A stretch of 64,000 nucleotides of DNA, taken from assembly GCF_003597395.2 (NCBI RefSeq), contig NC_133771.1, forward strand, positions 62,565,685-62,629,684. Direction: 5' to 3'. How positions within the stretch are numbered: the first letter of the stretch is position 1; every line of letters begins with the position of its first letter. This document shows positions 32,800-44,131 of the stretch, one piece after another. Source of the stretch: Chelonoidis abingdonii (taxonomy: Eukaryota > Chordata > Testudines > Testudinidae). Both the position numbers and the translations under genes were made by a program. Below the pieces are notes generated by a model. The model did not search any database. It saw only the letters and a list, made by a program, of their open reading frames with translations, and had not been told where the DNA came from.

Positions 32800-35300
32800 G
32801 GTCTTATCAGGAACAGGCCCTGGCGCTCACGGAAGTATCCTGGATGGTCTTGTTTGAGAGTTCCGGAGAGGGCGCAGAGCACCTGCCGCCAGGAGATACC
32901 AGCCCTCGTGACCCCGATCAGAAGCTCCCTGCGGCGCGTAGGCCGCGTCCAGCGCCGCCTGCAAGAGTGCGTGCGACATTTCCTTTCTTCGTCCGAGGGT
33001 CGCGACTACCCGCCGCGTCTGCGGAGGGCTCTTGAATTTATCAGCCGCTGTCGCAGGTGTATTAAGGGTAGCGGCTGAGTAGGCTTGCTGGTTAGACACC
33101 GCACTGCATGCTCCCCGCAGCATGACCTGCGGCCCAGCTGGTCCGTCCCTTCGTTGCCTCCTGGACTGGGGCTGGCGCCTTTCTTGCCCATTCGGCGTTC
33201 CTTCCTCGTTCACAGACATTGCACCGACGAGGGACATCGAGGCGCGGGTGCGAACTATAGTCGTCGTCGTCCTTTAATGTACCATGTATCTACTCACTAC
33301 CCCCTCGGCGGCCTGGGGCGAACGTAGGCGGTGCCTGCCAGTGGCTGTCTGCTTGCTCTGTTATCGTCTCTCTTCCTTAAGGCAGGGACATTGAGTGGGT
33401 GGTCAGAGCTGGCTTACTGCGACACGCTCCTCAATCTCGGGACTCCTCGGCCCCCTGAATGCTTCCTGTTCGTGCCACTCGGCCTGAGGAGGTCTTGAGT
33501 GCGCCCTTCAGGTCCAGGGGGGTGTGACCGTGGGATGTCGTTCCCCGCTACGCCTTCTCAGGGGGGAAGATGAAGAGAGTCCTGGCAGAGTGGGTGTTGG
33601 TCCCTCCGCGCTCTGGCCCGTCACCGGTGCGAGTGTGCTCTGCCGCGCTGTGATCTCCCGGCCCGCCCGCTCGCAAATGGACTGTCCCGGCCTACCTCCA
33701 CGCGCGGATGGTGGGGTCACGATGACGTCTCGCTCACGCGCTCGCTGGCGCCCATCGAGCTGCGTGACGTTGTGCGCCGTGTCGCTGAGCGGCCTTACGC
33801 TCGCTGCGGTGCCCCTGCCTTGGTATCCGCCAATGCCGCCACGGCTTCCCTCGCATAGGCCAGTGGTCGGAGGCCCACTGGTTCTCCTCGGTCGACTCGC
33901 CATCCGGAAATCGACTCGCAGCCACGGTCTCTTGCAGAGTCCAAGTCTAGATCGCTGTCTCCGCATCTGCGAGCAGTACAGCCTCGATCGCGAGGGCCTA
34001 CTGCGTGCCCGGGGCACGCGTACCAGGTAGCCAGCATACCGCTCCGCGCGCACCTCGGCGCCTCTCAATGGCGCTGCCGTACAACCCGGTCCCCACCCCA
34101 CAAGGTGCCGCTGCAAGTCTCACTCGGTGCCGTGCAGCTCCCGGGTCGACGTCCCGGTGCGGGTATCGGACCAGGACCTCCGGCACCGCGACCAGCCCCG
34201 CCCCTGGCACGGTGCGCATCGACGTCGTGGCCGTAGGCTCAGCCACCCTCCCGCACCGCGGACTTCCTGCTTAGGACCTGTGGTGCGTGCTGCGGTCTCC
34301 CCTCTGACGTCGTTGCCCGATTGCTCCGCCTGCCACCCGCACCGGTCCACTTCCCCGCCCCCGTCTCCCTCACCGAGCAACCGTGAGGTCCGCCCCTCCC
34401 ACGGGCGCGCCTGGACTTCGCGGATCTTCGTCGGCCCCCCTGGCCCTGGTAGCCACAGGGGTGCTGTGTCCGCTGGAGCGAGGTCCGCGGCAGTATTCTG
34501 GATCCGGCAAGAGGACTGATGACCCGGCCTTGCCCCCGCGAGTACGCACCCCCCCTCGCTGCGCCTAGCCCACGAGAGCGTGCTGGGACCTGCTGAGCCG
34601 GATCACGCGGAGACCTCCCGTCGGCGCATTCCGCGATGCCCGGCAGATTCGTCGACCGCGTGCCGGATCTTTGAGCGCGCGGGCCGGCAGAATCCGGGGA
34701 CGGTTGCCCCTCATTCGCGGGTTGTCTTGCGCTTGGACGCACAACCCGACGTCGGCCCGGTCGCCGGGGGTCTGGGGCAGCCCACGGCTCCGCTTAAACG
34801 CTCAGGTCCTCGCCGACGAGCAAACGTCTCGGGCCTATGGAGGACCTGTACTCATCACGCTCCTACCCGTGCTGGCGGGAGCCTCGCGCGACGGGATCGA
34901 ACGGACCCGCCGGGCCCGGAGTCAGCCGCACGCCCCCTTGCACCAGCAGCACAGCCAGGACATCGCGCGGTGTGCTCGTTCCGGTGGGCCCCGCTTTAGC
35001 CGGCTGTGTTAAGAGGATGTTGAGGGCCTCTTCCTGGGAGCCTCGGTGCTGGTAGACGGGCCGCGTTGCCGCCGGCCCCCCGCCCCCCCCTTGTGTCTTC
35101 GCGACGTGCCGGGGGATCCCGGGCCGCAGCCGCCGCGCCGGGTCAGGCGCCCGGCGGTGAGTGACCCGCTCTCTATTTCGCGCCTGAGGCTGGGGCCCTT
35201 TGGTCCCCTTTTCATTCCGCGGTACGGGACCAGATTTACAGATGCCCACGACTTATCTGAGATGGTGATTCCCCTCAGGCCCTTCACGGAGGCGTCGTGG
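32800..35300 (-). pseudogene. DIRS copy 2, gag-like region
   Basis: About 2.5 kb, very GC-rich, with R/S/P-rich minus-strand frames. One runs 202 codons at 33508-34116 and includes 'RSRPSRSRLYCSQMRRQRSR'. The other five frames are equally open because stop codons are rare in this composition, so length alone proves nothing. The arginine/serine-rich character and position between the terminal repeat and the RT fit the DIRS first ORF. No intact frame or start could be chosen. Confidence 0.5.
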
Positions 35301-35616
35301 GCTCACTGCGGTTGGGCATCGCTTCTTACAACAGTCCTCGAGCCGCCTCTTGGCATACGGCGACCCAGGGATCAGCCCGGCGGCCGGGGGCGGGAGAGGG
35401 CTGAGCCCCTGACCCCGCTACGACAGTTATAAATTATATTACCAACGTATAACTATATACTATACTAATCACAATGCTAGTACTATGAGTAACTAACTAG
35501 AACCGCTCAACGATTGACAAGGAAGTAGGGGCAATGCTGGACTCAGCTATGCCGCGCTCCCCCCAGTTTTCCAGCGACCCGACACGCCTCAAGGTCAGAA
35601 GGAAGCTGAGAGGACC

Positions 35617-35790
35617 GGGCGGGCCGCAGGGATTATTATCACCCGCCATAGTGGAGCCACTCTAGGGGGCGACCTGCCGGCCCGCTGGAGTTGCTAGGGT
35701 AAAAGTTTTTCGACGAACGTGCATGCGCGGCGCGTGTACATACTGGAATGGATATGAGTAAGCACTCGAAGAAGAACTTGTCCTTTTTTG
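35617..35790 (-). repeat. DIRS copy 2, 5' terminal repeat
   Basis: Segments 'atcacccgccatagtgg', 'gccactctag', 'ccggcccgctggagttgc', 'gtaaaagttttt.cgacga.cgtgca.gcgcggc' and 'actggaatggatatgag...actcgaagaagaac' parallel 30190-30345. Confidence 0.7.
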
Positions 35791-35966
35791 CTGTGGTTGT
35801 TCTTTTTTTAAAGTCAACATGTACATTGTTAAAACTGGGTGATCAGCTGATGCGCAATGATAGGTGACACTTTATCCATGTAGAGTACAAGAACAATAAC
35901 ATGCCAAGTGAAGAATAAGGTGCTTAATGGGAATGTGACTTGGTTTGTACATACTCTGTTTACCTA

Positions 35967-37152
35967 TGTGACACTGACAGACCAGCCAACTTGTGTATGA
36001 CTCATAAAAACTTAATACGAGGCATTACAGTTGTAATCAACACAATCTACTTCTATGTGAATTTCAAAGAGATGTATAAGACTAACAATCATTAACTAAT
36101 TCATTTGTAGTAATAGAAATCAAGAGTAGATACTGTCTGTTTACCTGTATCTCATTACGAAGTTTAACAAGGTAACCAAATTAGCTTGTAGATGCTAATT
36201 TCCTTTCATGTCTTAATTGCCTTAATCATGAATGAGACTGTCAGGTAACCTTAAAGTCAAAGATGTAAGATTCTCTATATTGCCTTCATCTTAACTAGCT
36301 ATGTTGTAATGAAGGACTGGCTAATTGTCTTATGGGAATGAATGTAACTAGTTAACCTGTGTATGCATAGGAAACTGAAGATTAGCTTCAAAGCAATGGT
36401 CCACATACTATCTGCATGGCCTATTCTTCCTCAGAGGAAAAGCCCTGCTAGGAGAGCCATAAAAGAGAAGCCATGAGCCTGATCCTGCCATCTCTAATCT
36501 GCTTAAACTCTGAACAAAGAAAGTATGTTGTAAGATGGAGATCTTCCAAATAATGATTTAGGATGATCTAAAAGATTCAGGGGAAGTGTTTCAGACTTTA
36601 CATCTAAGATACCTTTGGATTCTGACCTGTTGGGATGATTCCAGAGAGACTTTACAAGTCAGCACTTTATTCCATCACTGCTGTGATTTTTAACTATGAA
36701 CACTGAAAGTCAGTTGTATGTATATTGATCTTTTTAACCATTTATAACTCTCTTCTTTCTTTTTCCTTTTATTACTAAACCTTTAGTTTTAGTTACTAAA
36801 AGTTTGGCATCAGTGTGATTATTGGGTAAGATCTGAGACTCATACTGACCTGGGGATAAATGGCCAGTCCTTTGGGATTAGTGAACCTCACATATGGTGA
36901 ATCAGGTTTTCAGTAACCTCTCACTATATTAGACTTGGCAGTCCAGATAGGAGCTAAGGGCTGGATTGCCTGAAAGGGACTGTGTTTGGCTCTTTGTTAA
37001 TCAGTGTGATATTGCAGAAGCTGTTTTGTTACTGCCTTGGTGAATCTAATTAGAGAAAAAAAACCATCAGTTTTGGGGATTGTCTGGCCTATTTCTTACA
37101 GTCTACTCTGAGTGTGGCATTCTCAGTGGCCCATCCAGGCACCCCGGTAACA
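35967..37152 (+). mobile_element. Candidate solo LTR, about 1.19 kb
   Basis: Starts TGTGACACTGACAGACC and ends CCCCGGTAACA (TG...CA). Flanks ACCTA (35962-35966) and ATCTA (37153-37157) agree at 4 of 5 positions, as expected for an old 5-bp target duplication. 'tactctgagtgtggcattctcag' near the 3' end is typical of LTR repeats I know from turtles. No internal retroviral sequence adjoins. Confidence 0.55.
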
Positions 37153-37535
37153 ATCTAACAAAAATATTTTTTCTCTCTGTTTTAGGCAGAGGGGGTATTT
37201 GTCCATTAAATAACATGTTTTGTGTCATTTGTGGAGATAAATGTGTGGTTATGCAGGTGGTGTTGGAGAGAGAGCTTTGGCTTCTTTGACCATAGGATGT
37301 CATTCTATGAAGAAAGATTGCTAGGAAGAGATGGGATCCACCTACTGAAGAGAGGGAAGAGCATCTTTGCAGAGAGGCTTGATAACCTAGTGAGGAGGGC
37401 TTTAAACTAGGTTTGCTGGGGGGATGGTAACTTAAACCCGGAGGTAAGTGAGGAAGTGGGATATAGGGAGGAAACACACACAGAGGAGAGTGCAAGAGAG
37501 GAGGCCTCCTGATTCATACTGAGAAAGAAGGGCAA

Positions 37536-38162
37536 TTGGCTAGTTATCTTAGGTGCCTGTACACAAATGCAAGAAGCCTGGGAAACAAGCAGGAAGAATT
37601 GGAAGTCCTAGCACAGTCAAGAAACTATGATGTGATTAGAATAACAGAGACTTGGTGGGGTAACTCACATGACTGGAGCACTGTAATTGATGAGTATAAA
37701 CAGTTCAGGAAGGACAGGCTGAGGAGAAAAGGTGGAGGAGCTGCACTGTATGTAAGTGAGCAGTATGATAGCTCAGAGCTCCAGTATGAAACTAGACAAA
37801 AGCCTGTTGAGAGTCTTTGGGTTAAGTTTAGAGGTGAGAGCAACAAGGGTGATGTCGTGGTGGGCATGTGCAATAGATCACCAGACCAGGAGGATGAGGT
37901 AGATGAGGCTTTCTTCAGACAATTAACAGAAGTTTCCAGATCACTAGGCCTGGTTCTCATGGGGGACTTCAATCACCCTGACATCTGCTGGGAGAGCAAT
38001 ACAGCAGTGCATAGACAATCCAGGAAGTATTTCAAGAGTGTTGGAGACAACTTCCTGGTGCTAGTGCTGGAGGAACCAACTAGGTTCCTCTTGACATGGT
38101 GTTCACAATCGGGAAGAATTGGCAGGGGAAGTAGAAGTGGGTGGCAACTTGGGCAGCAGTGA
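37536..38162 (+). pseudogene. CR1 apurinic/apyrimidinic-type endonuclease region
   Basis: The endonuclease nicks target DNA to prime reverse transcription. An open frame of 208 codons reads 'LRCLYTNARSLGNKQEELEVLA', with the N (YTNARSL) near residue 11. 'DVIRITETWW' holds the catalytic glutamate (ET.W). 'GGGAALYV' is followed by 'LVLMGDFNHPDICW' with the GDFN motif (aspartate and asparagine). These are the standard LINE endonuclease motifs in the usual order. The frame ends early after '[21 protein letters not shown]' by a shift, so the protein is broken. It is the best preserved coding stretch in the window. Confidence 0.85.
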
Positions 38163-39385
38163 CCATGAGATACTCAAGTTCAGAATCCTGACAAAACGAA
38201 GAAAGGAGAACAGCAGTATACGGACCCTGGACTTCAGAAAAGCAGATTTGGCTGTCTCAGGGAACTGCTGGGCAGGATCCCTTGGGAGGCTAATATGAGG
38301 AGGAAAGGAGTCCAGAAGAGCTGGCTGTATTTTAAAAAAGCCTTATTGAGGGTGCAGGAACAAACCATCCTGATGTGCAGAAAGAATAGCAAATATGGCA
38401 GAAGACCAGCTTGGCATCACGGAGAAATCTTTGGTGAGCTTAAACACGAAAAGGAAGCTTACAAGAAGTGGAAACTTGAACAGATGACTAGGGAGGAGTA
38501 TAAAAATATTGCTCAAACATGCAGGGGTGTAATCAGGAAAGCCAAAGCCCAACTGGAGTTGCTGCTAGCAAGGTAACAAGAAGGGTTTCTACTGGTATGT
38601 TAGCAACAAGGTCAGGGAAAGTGTGGGACCCTTGTTGAATGGGAGAGGCAATCTAGTGACAGATGTAGAAAAAGCTGAAATACTCAATGCTTTTTTGCCT
38701 CTGTCTTCACAGACAAGGCCAGCTCCCAGACGGCTGTGCTGGGCAGCGCAGTATGAGGAGGAGGTCACCAGCCCTCTGTGGTGAAATAATAGGTTAAAGA
38801 CTATTTAGAAAAGCTGGATATACACAAGTCCATGGGGCCAGATGCAATGCAAAGCTGAGGGAGTTGGCAGATGTGATTGCAGAGCCATTGGCCATTATCT
38901 TTGAAAACTCATGGCCATTGGGGGAGGTTCTGGATGATTGGAAAAAGGCAAATATAGTGCCCATCTTTAAAAAAGGGAAGAAGGTGAATCAGGGAAAAAC
39001 AGTCTGGTCAGCCTCACCTCAGTCCCTGGAAAAATCATGGGACAGGTCCTCAAGGAATCCATTTTGAAGCACTTGAAGCAGAGGAAGGTGATCAGGAACA
39101 GTCAACATGGATTCACTCAAGGACAAGTCATACCTGAGCAACCTGATTGCCTTCTATGATGAGATAACTGGCTCTGTGGATATGGGGAAAGTGGTGGACA
39201 TGATATATCTTGACTTTAGCAAAGCTTTAGATATGGTTCCCCAGTATTCTTGCCAGCCAGTTAAAAAAGTTGGATTGGATGAATGGACCTAAAAGGTGGA
39301 TAGAAAGGGGACTAGATTGGCGGCACAACAGTAGTGATAATAGCATGATGTTTAATTGGCAGCCGGTATCAATGGAGTGCCCCAG
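38163..39385 (+). pseudogene. CR1 reverse transcriptase region, broken (N-terminal part)
   Basis: 'KSWLYFKKALLRVQEQTILMCRKNSKYGRRPAW...[45 protein letters not shown]' (38295-38573) is the CR1 linker before the RT. '[34 protein letters not shown]' (38880-38980) is the RT start. '[45 protein letters not shown]' (39107-39241) holds the first RT aspartate (YLDFSKA). Frameshifts separate the blocks. Confidence 0.8.
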
Positions 39386-39689
39386 CAGGGCAGCGGGCGG
39401 GGCGGCAAGCGGGCAATTGCCCAGCCCCATTGAGAGTTTTTTTTCAGGGCCGCTGGAGCGGGGTCCTTCACTCATGCTGGGGCCGGAAAACTCTCCCAGG
39501 GCCCGGGACCCGGAGCTTCTTGCTCTGGGTATCGGTGATAATTCGGATGGTGGGAGCCCCACTGTGGGTCTTCAGGGCACTTTGGCGGTGGGCATCTGGG
39601 CAGCGGAAGGACCCCCACCGCCGAATTACTTGCAAAACGGGGCCCCCCCACTTGAAGACCCAAGCCCCTGGAAATCCTCTGGTGGCCTG
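39386..39689. mobile_element. hAT-like insert in CR1, 304 bp
   Basis: Ends CAGGGCAGCGGGCGG and, on the right, CTCTGGTGGCCTG, roughly inverted. GC-rich body ('gggcccgggacccgg', 'gtcttcagggcactttggcgg'). It interrupts CR1 text that reads 'ggtatcaatggagtgcccca' before and 'ggggttggtctggggccgtgtttgttcagctcttcaattaacgat' after. CR1 copies normally run straight through. Target duplication is unclear. Confidence 0.65.
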
Positions 39690-40205
39690 ACAACTCAAGG
39701 GGTTGGTCTGGGGCCGTGTTTGTTCAGCTCTTCAATTAACGATCGTGGATGATGGGACTGGATTGGACCCTCAGCAAATTGCGGATGAACTTGAGCTGGG
39801 GAAGAGGTAAGATTGCTGGAGGTAGGATAGGATCCAGAGTGACTTAGACAAATGAGAGGATTTGGGCCAAAGAAATCTGAATAGAGTTCAACAAGGAAAT
39901 ACAGAGTCCTGCACTTGGGATGGAAGAATCCATGGCTGCACGGCTGGGGACGATTGCTAAGCAGCACAACTTTGCAGAAAGGACTTGGGGATTACATGGG
40001 CTGAGAAGCTGATATGAAGTCAGCAGTGTGCCCTTGTTGCAAGGAGATACAGCTATTGGCTGCATAGTAGGTATATTACCAGTAGATCGCAGGAAGTGAC
40101 TATTCCCCACTATTCCAGCACTGGTGAGCCACATGTGGAGTATTACGTCCAGTTTTGGGCCCCATTACAGAAAGGATGTGAGAAAATCGGAGAAAGTTCC
40201 AGCAA
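39690..40205 (+). pseudogene. CR1 RT active-site region and downstream
   Basis: The stretch 'ctcagcaaattgcggatgaacttgag' (39771-39796) is where CR1 carries the FADD catalytic box; base losses have removed it from frame. Then comes the C-terminal RT text 'tccagagtgacttagacaaatg' and 'ggttcaacaagg'-like sequence. Confidence 0.65.
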
Positions 40206-40418
40206 CAGGCCGGCTCCAGGCATCAGTTTAGCAGCGGGTGCTTGGGTGGCCACTTGGAGAGGGGCGGCATGTCCAAGGTATTTGAATGCATTCGGCAGAG
40301 GGTCCTCGCTCCCCCTGCTCAGAGCGAAGGACTCCTGCTGAATTGGCCGCAGATACGATCGGGCTTTTTTTTGTTTTTTTGGCTGCTGTTGGGGGCACGC
40401 AAAACCCCTGGACTGGCC
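40206..40418. mobile_element. hAT-like insert in CR1, about 213 bp
   Basis: Left end CAGGCCGGCTCCAGGC, right end ...CCCCTGGACTGGCC (inverted, mutated), with 'gtgcttgggtggccac' and a T-rich run before the right end. Flanks TCCAGCAA (40198-40205) and TTCAGCAG (40419-40426) match at 6 of 8, a plausible worn hAT duplication. CR1 resumes afterwards. Confidence 0.7.
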
Positions 40419-40877
40419 TTCAGCAGAGGCACAAACGTGGATTAGGGGCCCTGGGACATGACTTGTGAGAAGACGTGAGGAATACTGGGCTTAATTAGTC
40501 TGCAAACGAGAAGAGTGAGGGGGGATTTGATGCACTTCAACTACTTGAGGGGGTTCCAAGAGGATGGACTTCAGCTGTTCCGTGGGCAGATGACAGAAAC
40601 AAGGAGCAATGGTCTCAAGTTGCAGTGGGGAGACCTATGGTGGATATTAGGAAAAACTATTTCACTAGGAAAGTGGTGAAGCCCTGGAATGGGTTACTTA
40701 GGGAGGTGGTGGAATCTCCATCTTTATAGGTTTTTAAGGCCTATAAAGGTTTTTAAGGCCTGGCTTGACAAAGCTCTGGCTGAGATGATTTAGTTTGGGT
40801 TGGTCCTGCTTTGAGCAGGGAGTTGGACTAGATGATCTTCTGAGGTCTCTTCCAACCCCAATCTTCTATGACTCTAA

Positions 40878-41839
40878 TTATGCAGTTTCACTGGGCAAAA
40901 AATGCTAAGTTATTTAAATATTTGAAATATTTGTAATGTGTGGCTGTGAAATGTTAAAATGAGATGCTGAATTTTACAACTAACAAAGAAAGCCGTGGAA
41001 ATATGTAGCTTTATATAAGCTGTCTGAGTGAGAGCAATACACTTAAGCTGCAAGGAGGATAACCTGCTGCGAAAATCTACACAGATATTAGATTATATTT
41101 AGAATAATTTTACCACATAAAACTGGATGTGGTCAATTAATTCAGGAGTGATTTAAAGGTGGCATATGCTGCAGCTTTAGAAACACCGAATGATTCATTG
41201 TAGTCACGTCTATTAAAATTCATGGTATGATTCTGTCCCTGTAAAAACCCGTGATGGCTGGTAAATACTTGGCTTTGTCATCAGTTTTTGGATGTTATTT
41301 AATTAACAAACAAATGAGTTTATTTGAAGCTCATTATGACACAGTATCTGTCCAATGTGAAAGTGATGTGGTACTGGCCAGCACTCATATAGTACCAGGT
41401 CAACATTTACTCTGAAAATATTTTGCTTTATGTGCTGCTGACCTAATTTCCACAACTCTGTCAGGAGAGTCTTGAAATAATGGTGCTTGCTGGGGGTTTG
41501 GCTTTCGATTCTTTTATTTAAAGACTATTTTTTGAGTTCAATCAACCTTTAATACAAAATTATGTCAATTTGGCAGGGGATTTATTAGTAAAAAATGTAC
41601 TTAATTTTAGAAAGAGGTTGAACTCTAGAACACTTCCTGAACTTAATTATGCCATGCAGTGATTCTATGAGGTGCTGATTTCCCTGCAACTGTTATGGCC
41701 ATCAGAGGAAGGAAGTTCAGTGCTTAGCAGGAGCTGCTAAGCACCAGGCAGGTATTTATAATGGAATAGAAAAGAAGGTATATTAGTCTCAAGGTGGAAT
41801 GACTGAATACAGCAGCAACTGAATGTCATATGCTATTGT
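40878..41839. other. AT-rich stretch without recognisable features
   Basis: No gene, RNA or repeat recognised. Confidence 0.35.
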
Positions 41840-42060
41840 AATTACTATTATTTCTATTACGGCTGCTCCTAGAGGGCTCAGTCAAGATCCAGGCCCCATT
41901 GTGTTAGGACAGGGGACATACACATACTAAGAGATAGTTCCCAAAGAATTCACAGCCTAATAGACAAGACAGACAAAAGGGTGGGAGAAAGGAAATATAG
42001 AATCTCCATTTTACAGATGAGGAACTGAGGCACAGAGAGATAAAGGCCCAGATCCGTGTA
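41840..42060. repeat. Ancient interspersed repeat (MIR/L2-like)
   Basis: 'ttactattatttctattacggctgctcctagagggctcag...ggccccattgtgttagg' followed by 'ccattttacagatgaggaactgaggcacagagagataaagg' are parts of widespread amniote repeats. The second part is a MIR-type core. Confidence 0.5.
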
Positions 42061-43330
42061 AGGACTTAGTCACCTAACTCTCACTTTAAAACACCTAGAA
42101 CCAAAATTTACACAGTATTGAGATCCTCAAAATCCCTGCTCAGCTGCCACCTAACTCTGGAGGCACCTAAAATCCCTCAGCACCGAAAGTTTCACTGTAC
42201 GTCCCCCAGGCACCTATGTTTCTGCTGCTGGACATGCACACAACACTTCAATCTATGCTCTGGGGCACCTGTCTCACCTAAATCCCTGTGCAATGCTCAA
42301 ATCAGGTGAAGACAGACATTGCCCTGCCTAGCTCAGCAGACAGTCTCAAAGCATGCCTAACTCCATGCAAAATGAGGCCTTACCTACAAGACATATACCA
42401 TTGTTGTACACAGAAAGACTTTGTGTTAAGAGGAAAAAAATCGACTTTCAAAATTTTATCTTTGTGATTTTAGCAACATTGGGATCCCATAAGTCTGAGT
42501 ATAGTTACTCATGTAAGTAGGTATGATACCTATGATCTCTGCTTAGATGAGTTACAATCCTATTAGTTATCATAACCAATTCTTGCCTAAATTATCTTAT
42601 TGTAGAATCTAATTTACTTTGATCTTTTACCCCTCTGAATTATCGGGATAAGGGGACAGAATTTGATCTTCATTACATTGTAATAAATCTAGATAGACTA
42701 CTTCAGTGAAGTTAATCAAGTGGTCCTCACTTTAAGCTAAGGAAGATACATGAAAAAGAGTTAAATGCTGGAGAGGATGTAAAGAAATACAGGCCTTTAT
42801 TCATACAGTGGTGAGAATGTCCTAAGATAACAGAATCTTGGAGGAAATAACAAATGGAATTTTTACAGTAACTAAAATTAGGTTACCCAGAGAACATGCA
42901 GTGATTCTAATCGGAAGTTATTGATTTAGGAAAGGACCCAGAGACCTTCTAAGTTGGTATTTGTATTGTAGCTTTCTAGAGGTCTGAAGCTTTCTTGATT
43001 AAATAAGATGGTATTAGGAGGTTAGAGACATGAACATTGTTTTTATATTTATGGATACAATTTATTATATTGATATGGTAATGTGAATTTATTAGGGTAA
43101 TATTGAGAAGGATAAATTTATAATTTAAATTATGTTTTCTATTCATGTAGGCCTGTGACAAAAATAAAAAGAAGCTTGTCTCAGATCCCCGGTGTTTGCT
43201 TTTATGAAGACATTCAAGCAGTGTACAGACTTTCAGGAATAATATGTACCTACAGATGTGTTGCTTCAGTTGCCCCTCAAAACAATGTCTTCACAGGGTT
43301 GTTATGGGCTCTGCAATTTGTTTGCCTTAC
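42061..43330. other. Mostly AT-rich DNA; repeat-like start
   Basis: 42061-42330 contains several 'cacctaa' words and may be a worn interspersed repeat. The rest shows nothing. Confidence 0.3.
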
Positions 43331-44131
43331 TGTGACAAAGCAAGACCCACCATCGAGGCACCTCCCGCTGGCCATCCTGGGAATTAGCTCTTGGACCTTC
43401 CAGTCTTCCTTCAGCTAGTAGTATCACGCCTGCTGTCACTGCTGTCTCCAATCTTTGGACCTGCATGGCTCCCTGGTCTGCCGTGTCCTTTTCTGGGCAT
43501 GGTCCTCTGGCTGTGCCCCTACTCTGGTATCTCCCTACTTCTGGGGCACTGGAAGTCCTTAGTCCTCCCACTTGCCTAAGCAGACAGCTTGTATCCAAGG
43601 TCCAGCCCACTCAGGGTCAAACTGCAACCTGGATACCAGCCACTGTTCTCACTGGCAAATGGGGTGCAAGGGGGGAACACCCAGGCCCACCCGCTATTCT
43701 GGGTCCCAACCCAGGGACCCTATAGCCAGCAGCCACTTACTGCCCTACTCCAACCTGCTGCCTATTTTCCCTAGGCCATTTTCCCCACAGCCCTAGCAAC
43801 CTCTCAGCCCTTGTAGCAAGGCACCAGCCTGGCAGTGGTCAACCAGCAGCTGATCTTTATACTCTGCTGCCCCTGCCTAGCACTGCTTTATCCATAGCAC
43901 TTCTTCAGGCAGCCAGACCTCCTCTCTTTACTTTCAGGGAGAGACTGCCTTCTGCTCTGCTGAGCAGACCTTTATATAAGGCCCTTGCTGACCCTGATTG
44001 GCTGCTCCAGCAAGCCTTCCCCTTATTGGTGGGCTCAATAAGCCCTTTCCTGATTAGTGGGTTCTGCGCAGCTTCCCTGGTGCTGTTTTTAACTTCTTTT
44101 TCTCCTTGTGTGGGGCAGCTGCCCCACCACA
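43331..44131 (-). mobile_element. Solo-LTR-like repeat, minus strand
   Basis: Minus-strand ends TGTGGTGGGGCAGCTGCC and ...TTGCTTTGTCACA. A TATA-type box (cttatataaagg, minus strand) lies around 43970-43982, followed by 'gagcagaaggcagtctctccctgaaagtaaagagagg', like the transcription start zone of turtle LTRs. An upstream 'gccaatcagggtcagcaagggcc' CCAAT-like segment supports a promoter. Flanks cttac and ttcac are only a weak duplication. No internal region. Confidence 0.6.

Larger units (their letters stand above)
32089..35790 (-). mobile_element. DIRS-like retrotransposon, copy 2, inverted, 3'-incomplete
   Basis: On the minus strand, from its 5' terminal repeat (35617-35790) through a GC-rich gag region and the linker to the first part of the RT, where the assembly gap cuts it. 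At the gap the text 'ccagtctccagatccagagatgggataattggtcc' is the reverse complement of the RT stretch at 27341-27380 in copy 1. The terminal segment 'cccgccatagtggagccactctag...ggcccgctggagttgc' matches 30198-30265. Divergence and indels from copy 1 are considerable, so the two are separate old insertions or an old inverted duplication. RNase H, methyltransferase and recombinase parts are not present on this side of the gap. Confidence 0.8.
37240..40877 (+). mobile_element. CR1 LINE, long copy (endonuclease to 3' end), copy 2
   Basis: 3.6 kb CR1 with 5' text 'gagagagagctttggcttc...gatgggatccacct' and 'ggagggctttaaactagg'. A nearly open endonuclease region follows, then a broken reverse transcriptase, and the 3' terminus '...gatgatcttctgaggtctcttccaacc...tctatga'. 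Two short hAT-like elements have inserted in its RT/3' half (39386-39689 and 40206-40418). The region 3' to these keeps the CR1 order ('ggaagaatccatgg', 'agtattacgtccagttttgggcccc', 'ggggatttgatg'). It has no further 5' part, so it is 5'-truncated. Confidence 0.9.

Noticed and set aside
33508..34742. Long overlapping open frames on both strands (202, 168, 167 codons)
   Set aside because: GC-rich sequence has few stops, so all six frames are open. No domain motif, and the region aligns with a DIRS element.
37167..37200. Splice-acceptor-like polypyrimidine tract ending in ttttag
   Set aside because: No exon-like open frame with recognisable protein follows; CR1 sequence begins about 40 bp later.
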